Part shown: positions 35,534 through 45,416 of the stretch, in pieces | How positions within the stretch are numbered: the first letter of the stretch is position 1 | Layout of the letters: each line of letters starts with the position of its first letter | From: Paenibacillus_T sp033239625 | GTDB taxonomy: Bacteria > Bacillota > Bacilli > Paenibacillales > Paenibacillaceae | Direction: 5' to 3' | Assembly: GCF_033239625.1 (NCBI RefSeq) | Contig: NZ_BTCK01000006.1 | Span: forward strand, 153,361 to 217,360 | Length of the DNA: 64,000 nucleotides | Notes under the pieces: generated by a model | What the model saw: the letters and a program-made list of their open reading frames with translations, nothing else | Told to the model about the DNA's origin: nothing | Databases searched by the model: none | Made by a program: the position numbers and the translations under genes

Positions 35534-37288
35534 TTACAGTACTTTGGATTGTCCCGTATAGATAACGCCTGTCTCACCGTACAGCGTTATTTCCATACCG
35601 TCATGCAGCAGCTCCGTTGCGCGCTCAATACCGAGCACAACCGGGATACCGAGGTTGAGACCAATGATTGCTGCATGGCTCGTAATACCGCCTTGCTCGG
35701 TTACGATAGCGGCAGCCTTCTCAATGGCCGGCATATATTCTTTATCGGAAGCGACGACTACAAGAATCGATCCTTCCGTCGTCTTCGCAATTGCTTCTTC
35801 AGCCGTACGCGCAACAACGACTTTACCTTTAGCCGATTGCGTGCCAATGCCTTGGCCTTTGGCTACAAGCTCACCGATATGGTGAATTTTGATCAGGTTT
35901 GTCGTGCCTGCTCGGCCAACTGGAACGCCAGCCGTAATAACGACCGTGTCACCCAGACCTACGATACCCGTTGCAAGCGCGCCTTTGACAGCCGTCTCGA
36001 ACATACCGTCCGTCGTTTCTGCTTCAGCACCATACGCAGGGACAACGCCCCATACGAGTGCCAGGCGGCGCATAACAGACTCGTTAGGCGTCACAGCGAT
36101 AATCGGCGACTTCGGACGGTACTTCGACACCATGCGTGCCGTGTAGCCGCTCTCCGTCGACGTTACGATTGCACCAGCTTCCAGATCAAGCGCTGAGTTC
36201 GCAACAGCTTGGCTGATCGCTTCCGTTACTGACGTTTGTTGTGCATTCGCTTGTTTCACGAACAGCTCGCGGTATTCCAGAGCCGCTTCGGCACGTTCAG
36301 CGATGCGGGACATCGTTTGTACCGACTCCACTGGATATTTGCCAGCAGCCGTCTCGCCGGATAGCATGATTGCGCTTGTACCGTCGAAAATCGCATTCGC
36401 AACGTCGCTTGCTTCAGCGCGCGTTGGACGCGGGTTGCGCTGCATCGAGTCGAGCATTTGCGTAGCCGTAATAACCGGCTTGCCTACGCGGTTACATTTC
36501 TCGATCATCCGCTTCTGAACAAGTGGAACTTCTTCAGCTGGAATTTCAACGCCGAGGTCGCCGCGGGCAACCATCAGGCCGTCGGATACTTCAAGAATTT
36601 CATCGAGGTTGTCAACGCCTTGTTGGTTCTCGATTTTCGAAATAATTTGAATGTGGCTCGCATTATGCTTCTCAAGCAGTTCACGGATTTCGAGCACGTC
36701 GCTAGCTTTGCGAACGAACGATGCTGCGATGAAGTCGATGCCTTGCTCGATACCGAATACGATATCGGCCGCGTCCTTCTCCGTAATGCCTGGCAGCGAG
36801 ATGTGCACGCCTGGTACGTTAACGCCTTTCTTGCTCTTGATTTGACCGCTGTTTACGATACGGCAGTGAATTTCCGTACCTTCTACGCGTTCAACCGTCA
36901 AGCCGATAAGGCCGTCGTCGATCAGTACGGTCGAGCCTTCGGAAATATCGTTCGGCAAGTTCTTATATGTAACCGGAATACGGTTAATATCGCCGAGAAT
37001 TTCTTCCGTCGTCAGCGTGATCGCTTTGCCTGCTTCGAGTTCGATAGGCTCTTCTTTCAATTTGCCGAGACGAATCTCAGGGCCCTTCGTATCAAGCAGG
37101 ATGGCAACGGTCTTGCCCAGCTCTTGACGAGCTTGCTTCAGGTTTTTGATACGATTGCCGTGCTCCTCAAAATCGCCATGGGAGAAGTTGAGACGCGCAA
37201 CATTCATACCAGCTTCGATCAGCTTCTTCGTGTTCTCGAGCGATTCGCTCGACGGGCCGATCGTACAAACAATCTTGGTTTTACGCAT
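35534..37288 (-). CDS. pyk: Pyruvate kinase with C-terminal PEP-utiliser domain
   Basis: A 584-residue pyruvate kinase converting PEP and ADP to pyruvate and ATP. The barrel begins RKTKIVCTIGPSSES, the catalytic Lys is in IQIISKIENQQGVDNLDE, and MVARGDLGVEIP and ITATQMLDSM follow. The extra C-terminal domain, about 475-584, is the mobile His domain type with GGITSHAAIIGLNLGIPVV, as in Bacillus/Geobacillus enzymes. It lies 33 bases after accA; pfkA, commonly between these two, is missing. GGAGG precedes the ATG. Confidence 0.96.
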   Translation of the reverse strand: MRKTKIVCTIGPSSESLENTKKLIEAGMNVARLNFSHGDFEEHGNRIKNLKQARQELGKTVAILLDTKGPEIRLGKLKEEPIELEAGKAITLTTEEILGDINRIPVTYKNLPNDISEGSTVLIDDGLIGLTVERVEGTEIHCRIVNSGQIKSKKGVNVPGVHISLPGITEKDAADIVFGIEQGIDFIAASFVRKASDVLEIRELLEKHNASHIQIISKIENQQGVDNLDEILEVSDGLMVARGDLGVEIPAEEVPLVQKRMIEKCNRVGKPVITATQMLDSMQRNPRPTRAEASDVANAIFDGTSAIMLSGETAAGKYPVESVQTMSRIAERAEAALEYRELFVKQANAQQTSVTEAISQAVANSALDLEAGAIVTSTESGYTARMVSKYRPKSPIIAVTPNESVMRRLALVWGVVPAYGAEAETTDGMFETAVKGALATGIVGLGDTVVITAGVPVGRAGTTNLIKIHHIGELVAKGQGIGTQSAKGKVVVARTAEEAIAKTTEGSILVVVASDKEYMPAIEKAAAIVTEQGGITSHAAIIGLNLGIPVVLGIERATELLHDGMEITLYGETGVIYTGQSKVL

Positions 37289-37321
37289 AAATTGGTTCTA
37301 ACCTCCGTTTGGGGTACGTAA

Positions 37322-38383
37322 CTACACAATTGGGTTTACACTTTTAACAAGATCAAGTTCTGGTTGTTGATCATTCATTGAGCTGCTGTCAAGTTCTTGC
37401 TTCTTATCATTCATTGTTTCCGCTTCTTGGCGCTCATAAAACTCGCCTATCTTACGGAATTTGTTATAACGGTCTTCGATCAGCTGATCAGCGGACATGG
37501 CCGACAATTCTTTCAAGTGGCGAACCAGCGCTTCTTGAATCGATTGAGCCTGCTCCGCCAGGTCGCGGTGCGCACCGCCCTGCGGTTCTGGAATGATCTC
37601 TTCGATAATCTGGAACGCGAGCAGGTCCTTCGCTGTAATCTTCATCGCTTCTGCAGCCTCGTCGGCACGGGATGCATCCTTCCACAGAATCGACGCGGCT
37701 CCGTTCGGCGAAATCGCCGAGTAGATCGCGTTCTCAAGCATAAGGACACGGTTGCCGACGCCAAGCGCCAATGCGCCGCCGCTTCCGCCTTCGCCGATAA
37801 CGACACAGACGATCGGAACGCCAAAAGCAGCCATCTCGCGCAGGTTGCGTGCGATTGCCTCTGACTGACCGCGTTCTTCCGCAGTGTTGCCTGGGTAAGC
37901 GCCCTTCGTATCGATGAACGTTACGATCGGACGATTGAATTTGACTGCTTGCTGCATGAAACGAAGCGCCTTGCGGAAGCCTTCCGGATGCGGGCTGCCG
38001 AAGAAGCGAGCGATGTTGTCGCGCGTATCTTTGCCCCGCTGATGGCCGATAACCGTCACAGGCACTCCGTTAAGACGCGCGATGCCGCCGACGATCGCCA
38101 GATCGTCAGCGAACAAGCGGTCGCCGTGAAGCTCCACGAAATCAGTGAAAATCGTCTGGATATAGTCAAGCGAAGTCGGACGCTGATGATGTCTCGCCAG
38201 ATGCATCTTCTGCGCAGCCGACAGCTCGCTGTACATTTCGTCTTCTAGTTGCTTGCATTTCTCTTCGAGACGTGCTATTTCTTCCGAGAAATCGATCCCT
38301 TGCATTTGACCGAACCGCTTCAGTTCTTCGACCTTCTTGCGATAATCAACTAGTGGTTTCTCGAATGGAAGCTCATTCGCCAT
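37322..38383 (-). CDS. accA: Acetyl-CoA carboxylase carboxyltransferase subunit alpha
   Basis: A 353-residue crotonase-fold subunit of the malonyl-CoA-forming complex. Segments include PTSLDYIQTIFTDFVELHGD, GHQRGKDTRDNIARFFG, the CoA-site VIGEGGSGGALALGVGNRV and AISPNGAASILWKD. The family ends near residue 320; here about 30 more residues follow, with an internal repeat (MNDKKQELDSSS then MNDQQPELDLVK). It overlaps accD by 11 bases, which suggests balanced synthesis of the two subunits. Confidence 0.95.
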   Translation of the reverse strand: MANELPFEKPLVDYRKKVEELKRFGQMQGIDFSEEIARLEEKCKQLEDEMYSELSAAQKMHLARHHQRPTSLDYIQTIFTDFVELHGDRLFADDLAIVGGIARLNGVPVTVIGHQRGKDTRDNIARFFGSPHPEGFRKALRFMQQAVKFNRPIVTFIDTKGAYPGNTAEERGQSEAIARNLREMAAFGVPIVCVVIGEGGSGGALALGVGNRVLMLENAIYSAISPNGAASILWKDASRADEAAEAMKITAKDLLAFQIIEEIIPEPQGGAHRDLAEQAQSIQEALVRHLKELSAMSADQLIEDRYNKFRKIGEFYERQEAETMNDKKQELDSSSMNDQQPELDLVKSVNPIV

Positions 38384-39251
38384 CGGACCAATCCCCCCTT
38401 ACGGTGTGCAGTTCCAGCAGCTTAGTCAGCATCGATCTCATGTCCTTGCGATGGACAACCTTATCCAATTGGCCATGCTGCAGATTGAACTCCGCCGTCT
38501 GGAAGTTGTCAGGCAGCTTCTGACGAATCGTCTGTTCGATGACGATACGACCTGCGAAGCCGATCAATGCGCCAGGCTCGGCCAAATTAATGTCGCCAAG
38601 GCTTGCGAAGCTCGCCGACACGCCGCCTGTCGTAGGATCTGTGAAGACGGAGATGAACAGACCGCCATTGTTGTGAAGCTTGGCCAGTGCTGCACTCGTC
38701 TTCGCCATCTGCATCAGACTCAATATGCTCTCTTGCATACGAGCGCCGCCCGAAGTCGAGAAAATAATGATAGGCAGTTTCTTCGCGTCTGCGTATTCGA
38801 TCGCCCGCGTAATTTTCTCCCCTACAACCGAACCCATGCTGCCTGTGAAGAAGTCGAAGCTCATCACAGCGACAACAACCGGAACGCCGCCGATTGTACC
38901 TTCGCCCGTAACGACAGCCTCGGTAAGGCCAGACTTCTCCTGCTGTTTGCGCAGCTTGTTCTTGTAGTCCGGGAACGACAGCGGATCGCCGGATTCCAGA
39001 TGAGCGTCGATTTCAAGCAAACGTCCGTCATCAAGCGTCATTCCGATACGTTCCCAAGCGGACAAGCGGAAATGATGCCCGCATGACGGACATACTTTCA
39101 AGTTTTTTTCAAGTTCTTTAGAGAATGCGATATTCCCGCACTTCGGGCATTTGTTCATAAGCCCTTCGGGAATATCCTTCTTCGGTCGCTCCGCAGGTGC
39201 GGGCACGGAAGGAACAGTCGCATATTTCTTCTTATGGAATAAGTCCTTAAA
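38373..39251 (-). CDS. accD: Acetyl-CoA carboxylase carboxyltransferase subunit beta
   Basis: A 292-residue subunit with an N-terminal zinc ribbon (CPKCG and CPSCG, about residues 35-60) and a crotonase-fold domain. The oxyanion segments are STSGGARMQESILSLMQ and DPTTGGVSASFASLGD. It pairs with AccA to carboxylate acetyl-CoA from carboxybiotin. The start is GTG 39251 (MFKDLFHKKK, like B. subtilis AccD), six bases after AGAGGTG; an earlier GTG at 39263 sits inside that ribosome binding site. Confidence 0.95.
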   Translation of the reverse strand, partial: FKDLFHKKKYATVPSVPAPAERPKKDIPEGLMNKCPKCGNIAFSKELEKNLKVCPSCGHHFRLSAWERIGMTLDDGRLLEIDAHLESGDPLSFPDYKNKLRKQQEKSGLTEAVVTGEGTIGGVPVVVAVMSFDFFTGSMGSVVGEKITRAIEYADAKKLPIIIFSTSGGARMQESILSLMQMAKTSAALAKLHNNGGLFISVFTDPTTGGVSASFASLGDINLAEPGALIGFAGRIVIEQTIRQKLPDNFQTAEFNLQHGQLDKVVHRKDMRSMLTKLLELHTVRGDWSDGE

Positions 39252-39290
39252 CACGAATGACACCTCTCACGGCGCAGTTATTAGGTCGAG

Positions 39291-39479
39291 TCACGGATGA
39301 AGGATGGAATTAAGCACTTCCTGCACTTCCTCGAGCTCGCCGGACGGAACCAAAATCTCATATTGCTGTTTCGAAAGGTTGATCGGCCTGACCTGGACGA
39401 GGAATCCTTCCTCTGTCAGCCGGTTCTTGATATTCTCTGCAATTCTAGTTGTAGGCGCGATATAGATGACCGTCCACAT
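39291..39479 (-). CDS. Small conserved protein upstream of accD (DUF2007-like)
   Basis: A 62-residue alpha/beta protein beginning MWTVIYIAPTTRIAENIKNR and ending in a helix (ELEEVQEVLNSILHP). The two-strand, two-helix pattern resembles small signal-transducing or DUF2007-type domains. Homologues in this position in Paenibacillaceae are often labelled glutamate decarboxylase, which is clearly wrong for a protein this size. AGGGGG lies upstream. It is probably co-transcribed with accD and accA; its role is unknown. Confidence 0.75.
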   Translation of the reverse strand: MWTVIYIAPTTRIAENIKNRLTEEGFLVQVRPINLSKQQYEILVPSGELEEVQEVLNSILHP

Positions 39480-39621
39480 GAAAGGTTGTACCCCCTAAAA
39501 ACATCGGTTTCCAGGCCCTATAATGAACTTATGATAGCATAACTTCTCTTAAGGCCGCAACAAAGCGGTATGAGCCGATGTTTCCAGGGGATGCAATCAC
39601 CCTATTCATAAGGGGAAATAT

Positions 39622-40113
39622 CTAAGGCAGTTCGTAACGTGTCGCCTTCGGATCCTGATGAGCGATCCGCGCGGATGCAGCTGCCGCAAGACCTGCGACA
39701 AGATCATCTAGAAAAACATGAATATGAGGGCCTTTCAAGTTAAGCTTGCGGATAATGCCAGGCTTTACTTTATCAAGATAGCCAAAGCTCGTCAATCCAA
39801 TCATGCCATAGACGTTCGTAATTCCGAGCGCAAGCGTCTCGTCGACGCCGTATAACGATTCGTCTGTCTCCATGATGGCCTGCAGCGGCTGTGGCAGCAG
39901 CTTGCGCTCCGCCAATTCATCCAGTGCAATGCCGGTGTACATGACATACTGAACTTCGCGCTTCACCAGTACAGCTCGTACGCTTTCTTCGCACTGCACC
40001 ATCGTCAGATCGGCATTATAAGGGTGCTGCAGCGCAAACACGATTTCGGCAACATCTCCGATCGATACGCCTCGTTTCAACAACCACGCTTCGATTCCGC
40101 TTTCGCTCGCCAA
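39622..40113 (-). CDS. Phosphatidylglycerophosphatase A-like protein, paralogue 2
   Basis: A 163-residue PgpA/YutG-like protein, sharing with paralogue 1 (10110-10643) the pattern WLLKRGVSIGDVAEIVFALQ, VKREVQYVMYTGIALDELAE, GMIGLTSFGYLDKVKPGIIR and FLDDLVAGLAAAASARIAH. The acidic FLDDL motif is intact. It starts with TTG 40113, seven bases after GGAGGG. Two such genes in one 64-kb window imply duplication with possible division of labour. Confidence 0.85.
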   Translation of the reverse strand: MASESGIEAWLLKRGVSIGDVAEIVFALQHPYNADLTMVQCEESVRAVLVKREVQYVMYTGIALDELAERKLLPQPLQAIMETDESLYGVDETLALGITNVYGMIGLTSFGYLDKVKPGIIRKLNLKGPHIHVFLDDLVAGLAAAASARIAHQDPKATRYELP

Positions 40114-41027
40114 TCGTCATCCCTCCGTAGCCGGAGCTTCGTCAATGTCTGGATGCTGCCGGCAAGTCGCTTACGGCTTTAAGCCGCTATACAGGCAAGT
40201 CCCGCTTCAGCTGATCCTCGGCGGATGCCCGGTGTCTCATAAATGTATGCAGGAGGCTGACAAATTGTGCATAAAAATCTACCCGGCTGATCCTCCCTGC
40301 TAGGGAGGATTCAGGGGCTTTGCCCCTGAGACCCATTATTTCTCTAATCATGACTGCGTCGCTTATATAACCCAATTGATCTACCCACATAAAATCCTCC
40401 CTGCTAGGGAGGACCCCATGGGACTCCCGTCCCCTGGACCCCGGAATAAGCGTGTGACCGGCTTACGGCGCTGCTGAGTTACTTTGTGCTAAGAGTCGTG
40501 TACCCCTGCGGGGTACAACTCTTGTTCGAGCAGATCAGGGGCTGCGCCCCTTTTGGACCCAATTTTTCTACCCGCCTAACTCCTCCCTGCAAGTGAGGAC
40601 CCCATGGGATTCCAACGCCTGGACCCCGGATGAGGAACGTTGGAATAACAGAGGCGGAATCGCGTACGGTGTGGTGGGACTCGCGTGCCCTTTAGGCACA
40701 GCTTACTTTTTGCGGGTTGAAAATGTGTTGCGGGATAAGGGATTAAACAAAAAAATAAGCGTTGCATGCAGCGCTTATTCTCGTACGACAACACACTATT
40801 CAAGAAACCGCCGAACATTTGAGCTGTGCCTGATACGCACGCGGCTGCCAGCAGGAAGTCACTTATCCCACGCCCCGTTCCGGGGTAAAGGTTTCCGTTA
40901 GGAAACCACATCGAGAGCATACGCTTTAACCCCGGGGGTCCTCCCTAGCAGGGAGGATTTAGGTGGGTAGAAACCTTCATTTTGTTTGGTTTTATAAAAA
41001 GTAAAAGGGGATCAATAGGGGAAGCCC
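40114..41027. repeat. Gene-free, hairpin-rich region with four copies of a GGGAGGA repeat
   Basis: No supported gene. TCCTCCCTGCTAGGGAGGA hairpins or close variants lie at about 40290-40310, 40394-40412, 40581-40600 and, inverted, 40938-40958. Each is preceded by a TCTACCC word and several are followed by ACCCCATGGGA and CCTGGACCCCGGA. Another hairpin, AAGAGT...ACTCTT around TACCCCTGCGGGGTA, is near 40494-40527. The block looks like degraded, shuffled copies of a repeat. Confidence 0.7.
40745..40779 (-). terminator. Probable terminator, minus strand, downstream of dnaE
   Basis: AATAAGCG and CGCTTATT surround TTGCATGCAG; on the minus strand seven T residues follow. It lies about 250 bases past the dnaE stop, the only minus-strand gene able to use it. 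Confidence 0.55.
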
Positions 41028-44000
41028 CTATTTGACAGCTATTGCGCCTTTGCCTAGCAGCTCTTCTACGGCGTTGAACAGCTCTGGCGAAGGCTTGACG
41101 CTGTATTGTTCGCTTAGGGCGAGCATACGTTGGTCAAGCTCGTAGAACAATACCGTGGCCAGCGGCCCGGGATGGGATACGAGCAGCTGCTTGAGCTTCT
41201 CCAGCACGGACGAATGCTCGCGTCCGGCTGCGATCTTGACGTACACCCGCTGCGCACGCTTAGCGGGTGGCGCCTGGCGGGGCTGCACAGCCGCCCCGCC
41301 GCCGGCCCCCTGCGGGGGCCGCTCGCCTGCGGGCTTCGCCCCCGCAGGCGGTGCCGCCGCTTCGCGGCGTGGCGCCAGCCGGGCCCGGCGCGGGTCCGCC
41401 TGTGCGCGCCGGGGCCTCGGCAGCGGCGCGCGGCGATCGCACGCGCGCTTGCTGCCGCAGGCGGCGTACCTGACCCGCTAGATTAGGGTCAGGGCCGCCC
41501 AGGGGGACGACGTCTTCGAGCAGCAGCTTGAAGTCGTCGTCCTGATGCTGGACGGCGGCGAGGGCAAGCACGATGCCGCCTTTCTCCAGCTTGTCCGCGT
41601 GCCGCTTCCAGAACGCCGGGAACGCGACCGCTTCGACGCGCATGATCCGATCCTCGACCTCGAGGAACGCCATGGCCTGGCCTTTGCGCGTCATCATCGG
41701 CTTCATCGATACGACCATCACCGGCAGAACGGCCAGCGCACCATCCGGTTGTTCGGCGAGATCGACAAGCCGATCGACGCCATGCGGCGCAAGCGATTCC
41801 TCCGCCGCATCGATCGGATGGCCGGACAAGTACAAGCCAAGCAGTTCCCGTTCAAGCTCGAGCTTCTGCCCCGTCGTGTACGGACGTACTTCAGGAAGCT
41901 CTACCTCCCAGTTGATGACCTCTTCAAAGCCAAACAGATCGAGCTGCAGCTCCTCTCGGTCCTTCCGCCATTTGGATGCCGCTTCGACCACCTCATCCAG
42001 AGCGCCAAGCAGCTGCGCGCGATGCCCAGGCAGCGAATCCGTCGCGCCGGACATGACCAACGACTCCATAACACGCTTGTTCACGACCCGCAGATCAACG
42101 CGTCGGCACAGATCGGCTAAGCTGTCGTATGGACGCTCCACCCGTTCTTTCATAATAGAATCGATCGCTTGCGTACCTACGTTCTTCACGGACGCAAGAC
42201 CGAATCGAATGGCGCCTTTATGACGCTCTGCATCCAGATCCGAATTATCCTGCGACACGGCTAATCGTTCCGATTCATCCGCGCCATTCTCCTGCTCTTG
42301 TTGGACTGCACCAACCGTTCCATTCACAGGCGTGAACGTAATGCCGCTCTCGTTGACATCAGGCGGCAGCACCGCGATGCCCATCCGCCGGCATTCGTCC
42401 ACATACTCCGCTGTCTTGCGCTGATTGCCCGTCACGGAGGCAAGCATGGACGCCATGAAAGGCACCGGATAATGCGCCTTCAGATAAGCGGTCTGGAACG
42501 CCAGCACGCCATAAGCTGCGGCATGCGCACGCGGGAAACCGTAATCGGCGAACCTTACAATCATGTCATAGACAAGGTTCGCATCATCAGCTGCGTAGCC
42601 TTGTTTCAAGCTGCCCGCGACAAAATGCGCCCGCTCCTCGTCCAGTATTTCACGCTTCTTCTTCGAGACCGCTCGGCGGAGCAAATCCGCTTCGCCGAGC
42701 GAGAAGCCTGCCATTGACGAGGCGATCTGCATGATCTGCTCCTGGTAGACGATAATGCCATACGTATCGGACAGAATCGGCTCAAGCGAAGGATGCGGAT
42801 AACTGACTTCGGCAATTCCATGCTTGCCTTGTATATACTTCGGAATAAACTCCATCGGACCTGGACGATACAACGCGAGCACGGAGATGATATCCTCGAA
42901 GGCCGAAGGCTTCATCTCTTTCAGCACGCGGCGAACGCCAGCCGACTCAAGCTGGAAAATGCCCGTCGTCTCTCCGCGGCCAAGCATCGCATAGGTCAAC
43001 GGATCGTCATCCCGCACATGACGGAAGTCAATGTCGCGGCCATAGAGTTCCTTCACCCAACCAAGCGTACGCTCGACGATCGATAGCGTTCGGAGACCGA
43101 GAAAGTCCATCTTCAGCAGACCGACTGCTTCCAAATTTTCCATCGAGTATTGGGTAAGAGCTGTCCGCTCCGTACCTGCCTGCAAAGGCACATAATGCGT
43201 CAGCGGCTCCTGCGAAATAACGACGCCTGCCGCGTGGGTGGAAGCATGGCGGGGCATCCCCTCCACCTTCATCGCCATCTTCAGAAGCGCATCCGTGCGA
43301 GGCTGCTTCGCGCATGCGTCCCGCAGCTCGCTGCTCGTGCGCAGCGCCTCTTCCAGCGTAATGCCGAGCTGATTCGGAATCAGCTTCGCCGCGCGGTCGA
43401 CTTCTCCGTAAGGCACATTCATGGCACGTCCCACGTCGCGTACCGCCGCCTTCGCAGCCATCGTACCGAAAGTAATGATTTGCGCCACATGCTCCTCGCC
43501 ATATTTGGCGCTCACATAAGCAATAACTTCATCCCGACGCTCGTCGTTGAAATCGATATCGATATCGGGCATCGAGATCCGTTCCGGGTTCAGGAAACGC
43601 TCGAAGAGCAGCTTGTATTTGAGAGGATCGACATCCGTAATATGCAGCACATAAGCAACGAGACTTCCTGCCGACGAGCCCCGTCCAGGGCCCGTTCGAA
43701 TGCCCCGCTCATGCGAGAACCGAATGAAATCCCATACGATGAGAAAATAATCGCTGTATCCCATCCGCTCAATGACGGCAAGCTCATACTGAAGACGCTC
43801 CTTCGCTTCCGCGCTCGGCATCCCCTCGTATCTTTCTTCCAGCCCGCTGAGACACAGCTCCTCGAGATAATCAGCGCTCGTCATTCCCTCCGGCACCGGC
43901 CGGAAGGTAGGCAGAGCAGCTCGTCCGAGCGTCAGCTCCAAATGGCATTTGTCCGCAATCTCCAGCGTGTTCGCAATCGCCTCAGGCACATGCCGGAACA

Positions 44001-44778
44001 GCGCCGCCATCTCGTCGCCGCTCTTGAGATAGAGCTGGTCCGTAGCCATCTTCAGACGATCTTCGTCGTCGACGGTTTTGCCCGTTCCGATGCAAATCAG
44101 CACATCCTGCATAGCTGCATCTTCTGGCTGCAAATAATGCGCGTCGTTCGTTGCCGCCAGCTTGATTCCAAGTTCACGGGCAAGTGCGATAAGCTCCGGC
44201 ATCACTTTGCGCTGCTCAAGCAGGCCGTGATCTTGAAGCTCAATATAATAATCGTCGCCGAAAATCGCTTGGTGCCGCTGCGCGGCCGCCTTCGCCTCAT
44301 CGCTTCTGCCGTGGAGCAAATGCTGCGGCACCTCGCCGCCAAGGCATGAGCTTAAGCAAATAAGTCCTTCTGCATGGCTCGCAAGCGCATCCATATCGAT
44401 GCGCGGCTTATAGTGCATCCCTTCCAAATGGCCGATCGAAACGAGCTTCATCAGGTTGCGGTAACCAATCTCGTTCTTCGCTAGCAGAATAAGATGATAG
44501 ATCGGGTTTTCTTTTCTCGTTCCTTTGTCGAACCTCGACCCTGCCGTCGTATAAACCTCGCAGCCGATAATCGGCCGGATACCATGCTCTCGGCATGCTT
44601 TGTAGAACGGTATGGCACCGTACATCACTCCGTGGTCGGTGAGCGCAAGCGCATCCATCCCAAGCTCCGCCGCTCTTGCTGCCAGCTCGCGAATGCGCGC
44701 AGCGCCGTCAAGCAGACTGTATTCGCTATGAACGTGCAAATGCACGAATCGATTCCGTTCTTGTTCCGCAGCGTTCAT
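41028..44778 (-). CDS. dnaE: DNA polymerase III subunit alpha, with apparent frameshift near the C-terminus
   Basis: The frame from 44778 encodes the PHP domain (FVHLHVHSEYSLLDG at the start), the C-family polymerase core with catalytic acidic residues in MPDIDIDFNDERRDEVI, and the helix-hairpin-helix and OB parts up to about residue 1100. It then runs into a stop at about 41260. The expected C-terminus (RVYVKIAAGREHSSVLEKL to the stop at 41028) is in the +1 frame, which is open only from about 41478. The switch must lie in 41260-41478, a very GC-rich Ala/Pro/Arg/Gly linker. The total would be about 1,250 residues. GGGAGGT precedes the ATG. A sequencing indel is the simplest explanation. Confidence 0.9.
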
Positions 44779-45085
44779 GACGCCTCATACCTCCCTTGCC
44801 GTGCAATGGATCGAATATGATTCTATTTTACCACATAAGAATTTATAAGTTTCCTAGTCAACAGGAAAAGATCAAATTCTTATTGACGAGCTGGACTGGC
44901 CCTCGACGCTCTACCTCAGCAACTGACTTGCTTCGTAATCAAAAAACGGACTTTTTGCACGACCTCTAAAAGTTCTCATCATATTGCAGCGCTAGGAGCC
45001 CATACAATGAAGCAGAGGCCGGACAGGCCAAGAGAGTCGTCCTTGCGCAGAAATGGCGGCTGAGCGGAACAGGAGGTTGCATGAG
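44779..45085. other. dnaE-ytrH divergent intergenic region
   Basis: A region of 307 bases with no gene. It holds MITE-like fragment R7 at 44928-44969 (TTGCTTCGTAATCAAAAAACGGACTTTTTGCACGACCTCT, matching one end of R1) and the divergent promoters of dnaE and ytrH, which I could not place with confidence. Confidence 0.6.
44928..44969. repeat. MITE-like repeat fragment R7
   Basis: GCTTCGTAATCAAAAAACGG and ACTTTTTGCACGACCTCT match the right end of R1; the other end is missing. Confidence 0.6.
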
Positions 45086-45415
45086 ATGCTGAACAGTGTT
45101 CTGGCTAAAGCTATTGTAGATATGATGATCGCCTTCGGCGTCGTCGTTGGCGGTTCTATACTCGCAGGTATTGGCTCTGTATTCGTGCTAGCTCCCCCTG
45201 CAGTAATCATGGTAGAAACAGCCACGAAGCTCAAAATATGGGCGATCGTCGCAGCAATCGGCGGCTCAGTCGATCCGATGCGTCTCATCGAGAGCAACAT
45301 GCTGGATGGACATTTGTCCCCGGTGGTCGTTCAAATTTTCTACATCCTCTGCTCCTTCCTAGGTGCGCATATGGGAACGGAGCTGATCAAGGCAATATGC
45401 AAAGGGGCTTACTAG
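45086..45415 (+). CDS. ytrH: Sporulation membrane protein YtrH
   Basis: A 109-residue membrane protein with three hydrophobic segments: AKAIVDMMIAFGVVVGGSIL, the KLKIWAIVAAIGGS helix and VVVQIFYILCSFLGAHMG. The pattern matches YtrH, a sigma-E-dependent protein whose loss lowers sporulation in B. subtilis. The start is ATG 45086, nine bases after AGGAGG, in preference to 45053. It is followed one base later by ytrI, as in B. subtilis, where both neighbour dnaE. Confidence 0.9.
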   Translation: MLNSVLAKAIVDMMIAFGVVVGGSILAGIGSVFVLAPPAVIMVETATKLKIWAIVAAIGGSVDPMRLIESNMLDGHLSPVVVQIFYILCSFLGAHMGTELIKAICKGAY

Positions 45416-45416
45416 C

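Noticed and set aside
39291..39479. Glutamate decarboxylase label for the 62-residue protein
   Set aside because: Far too short for a PLP decarboxylase and lacks any of its motifs; the label is a carried-over misannotation.
43150..44349. 399-residue open frame antisense to dnaE
   Set aside because: A shadow of the GC-rich dnaE coding strand with no recognisable domain.
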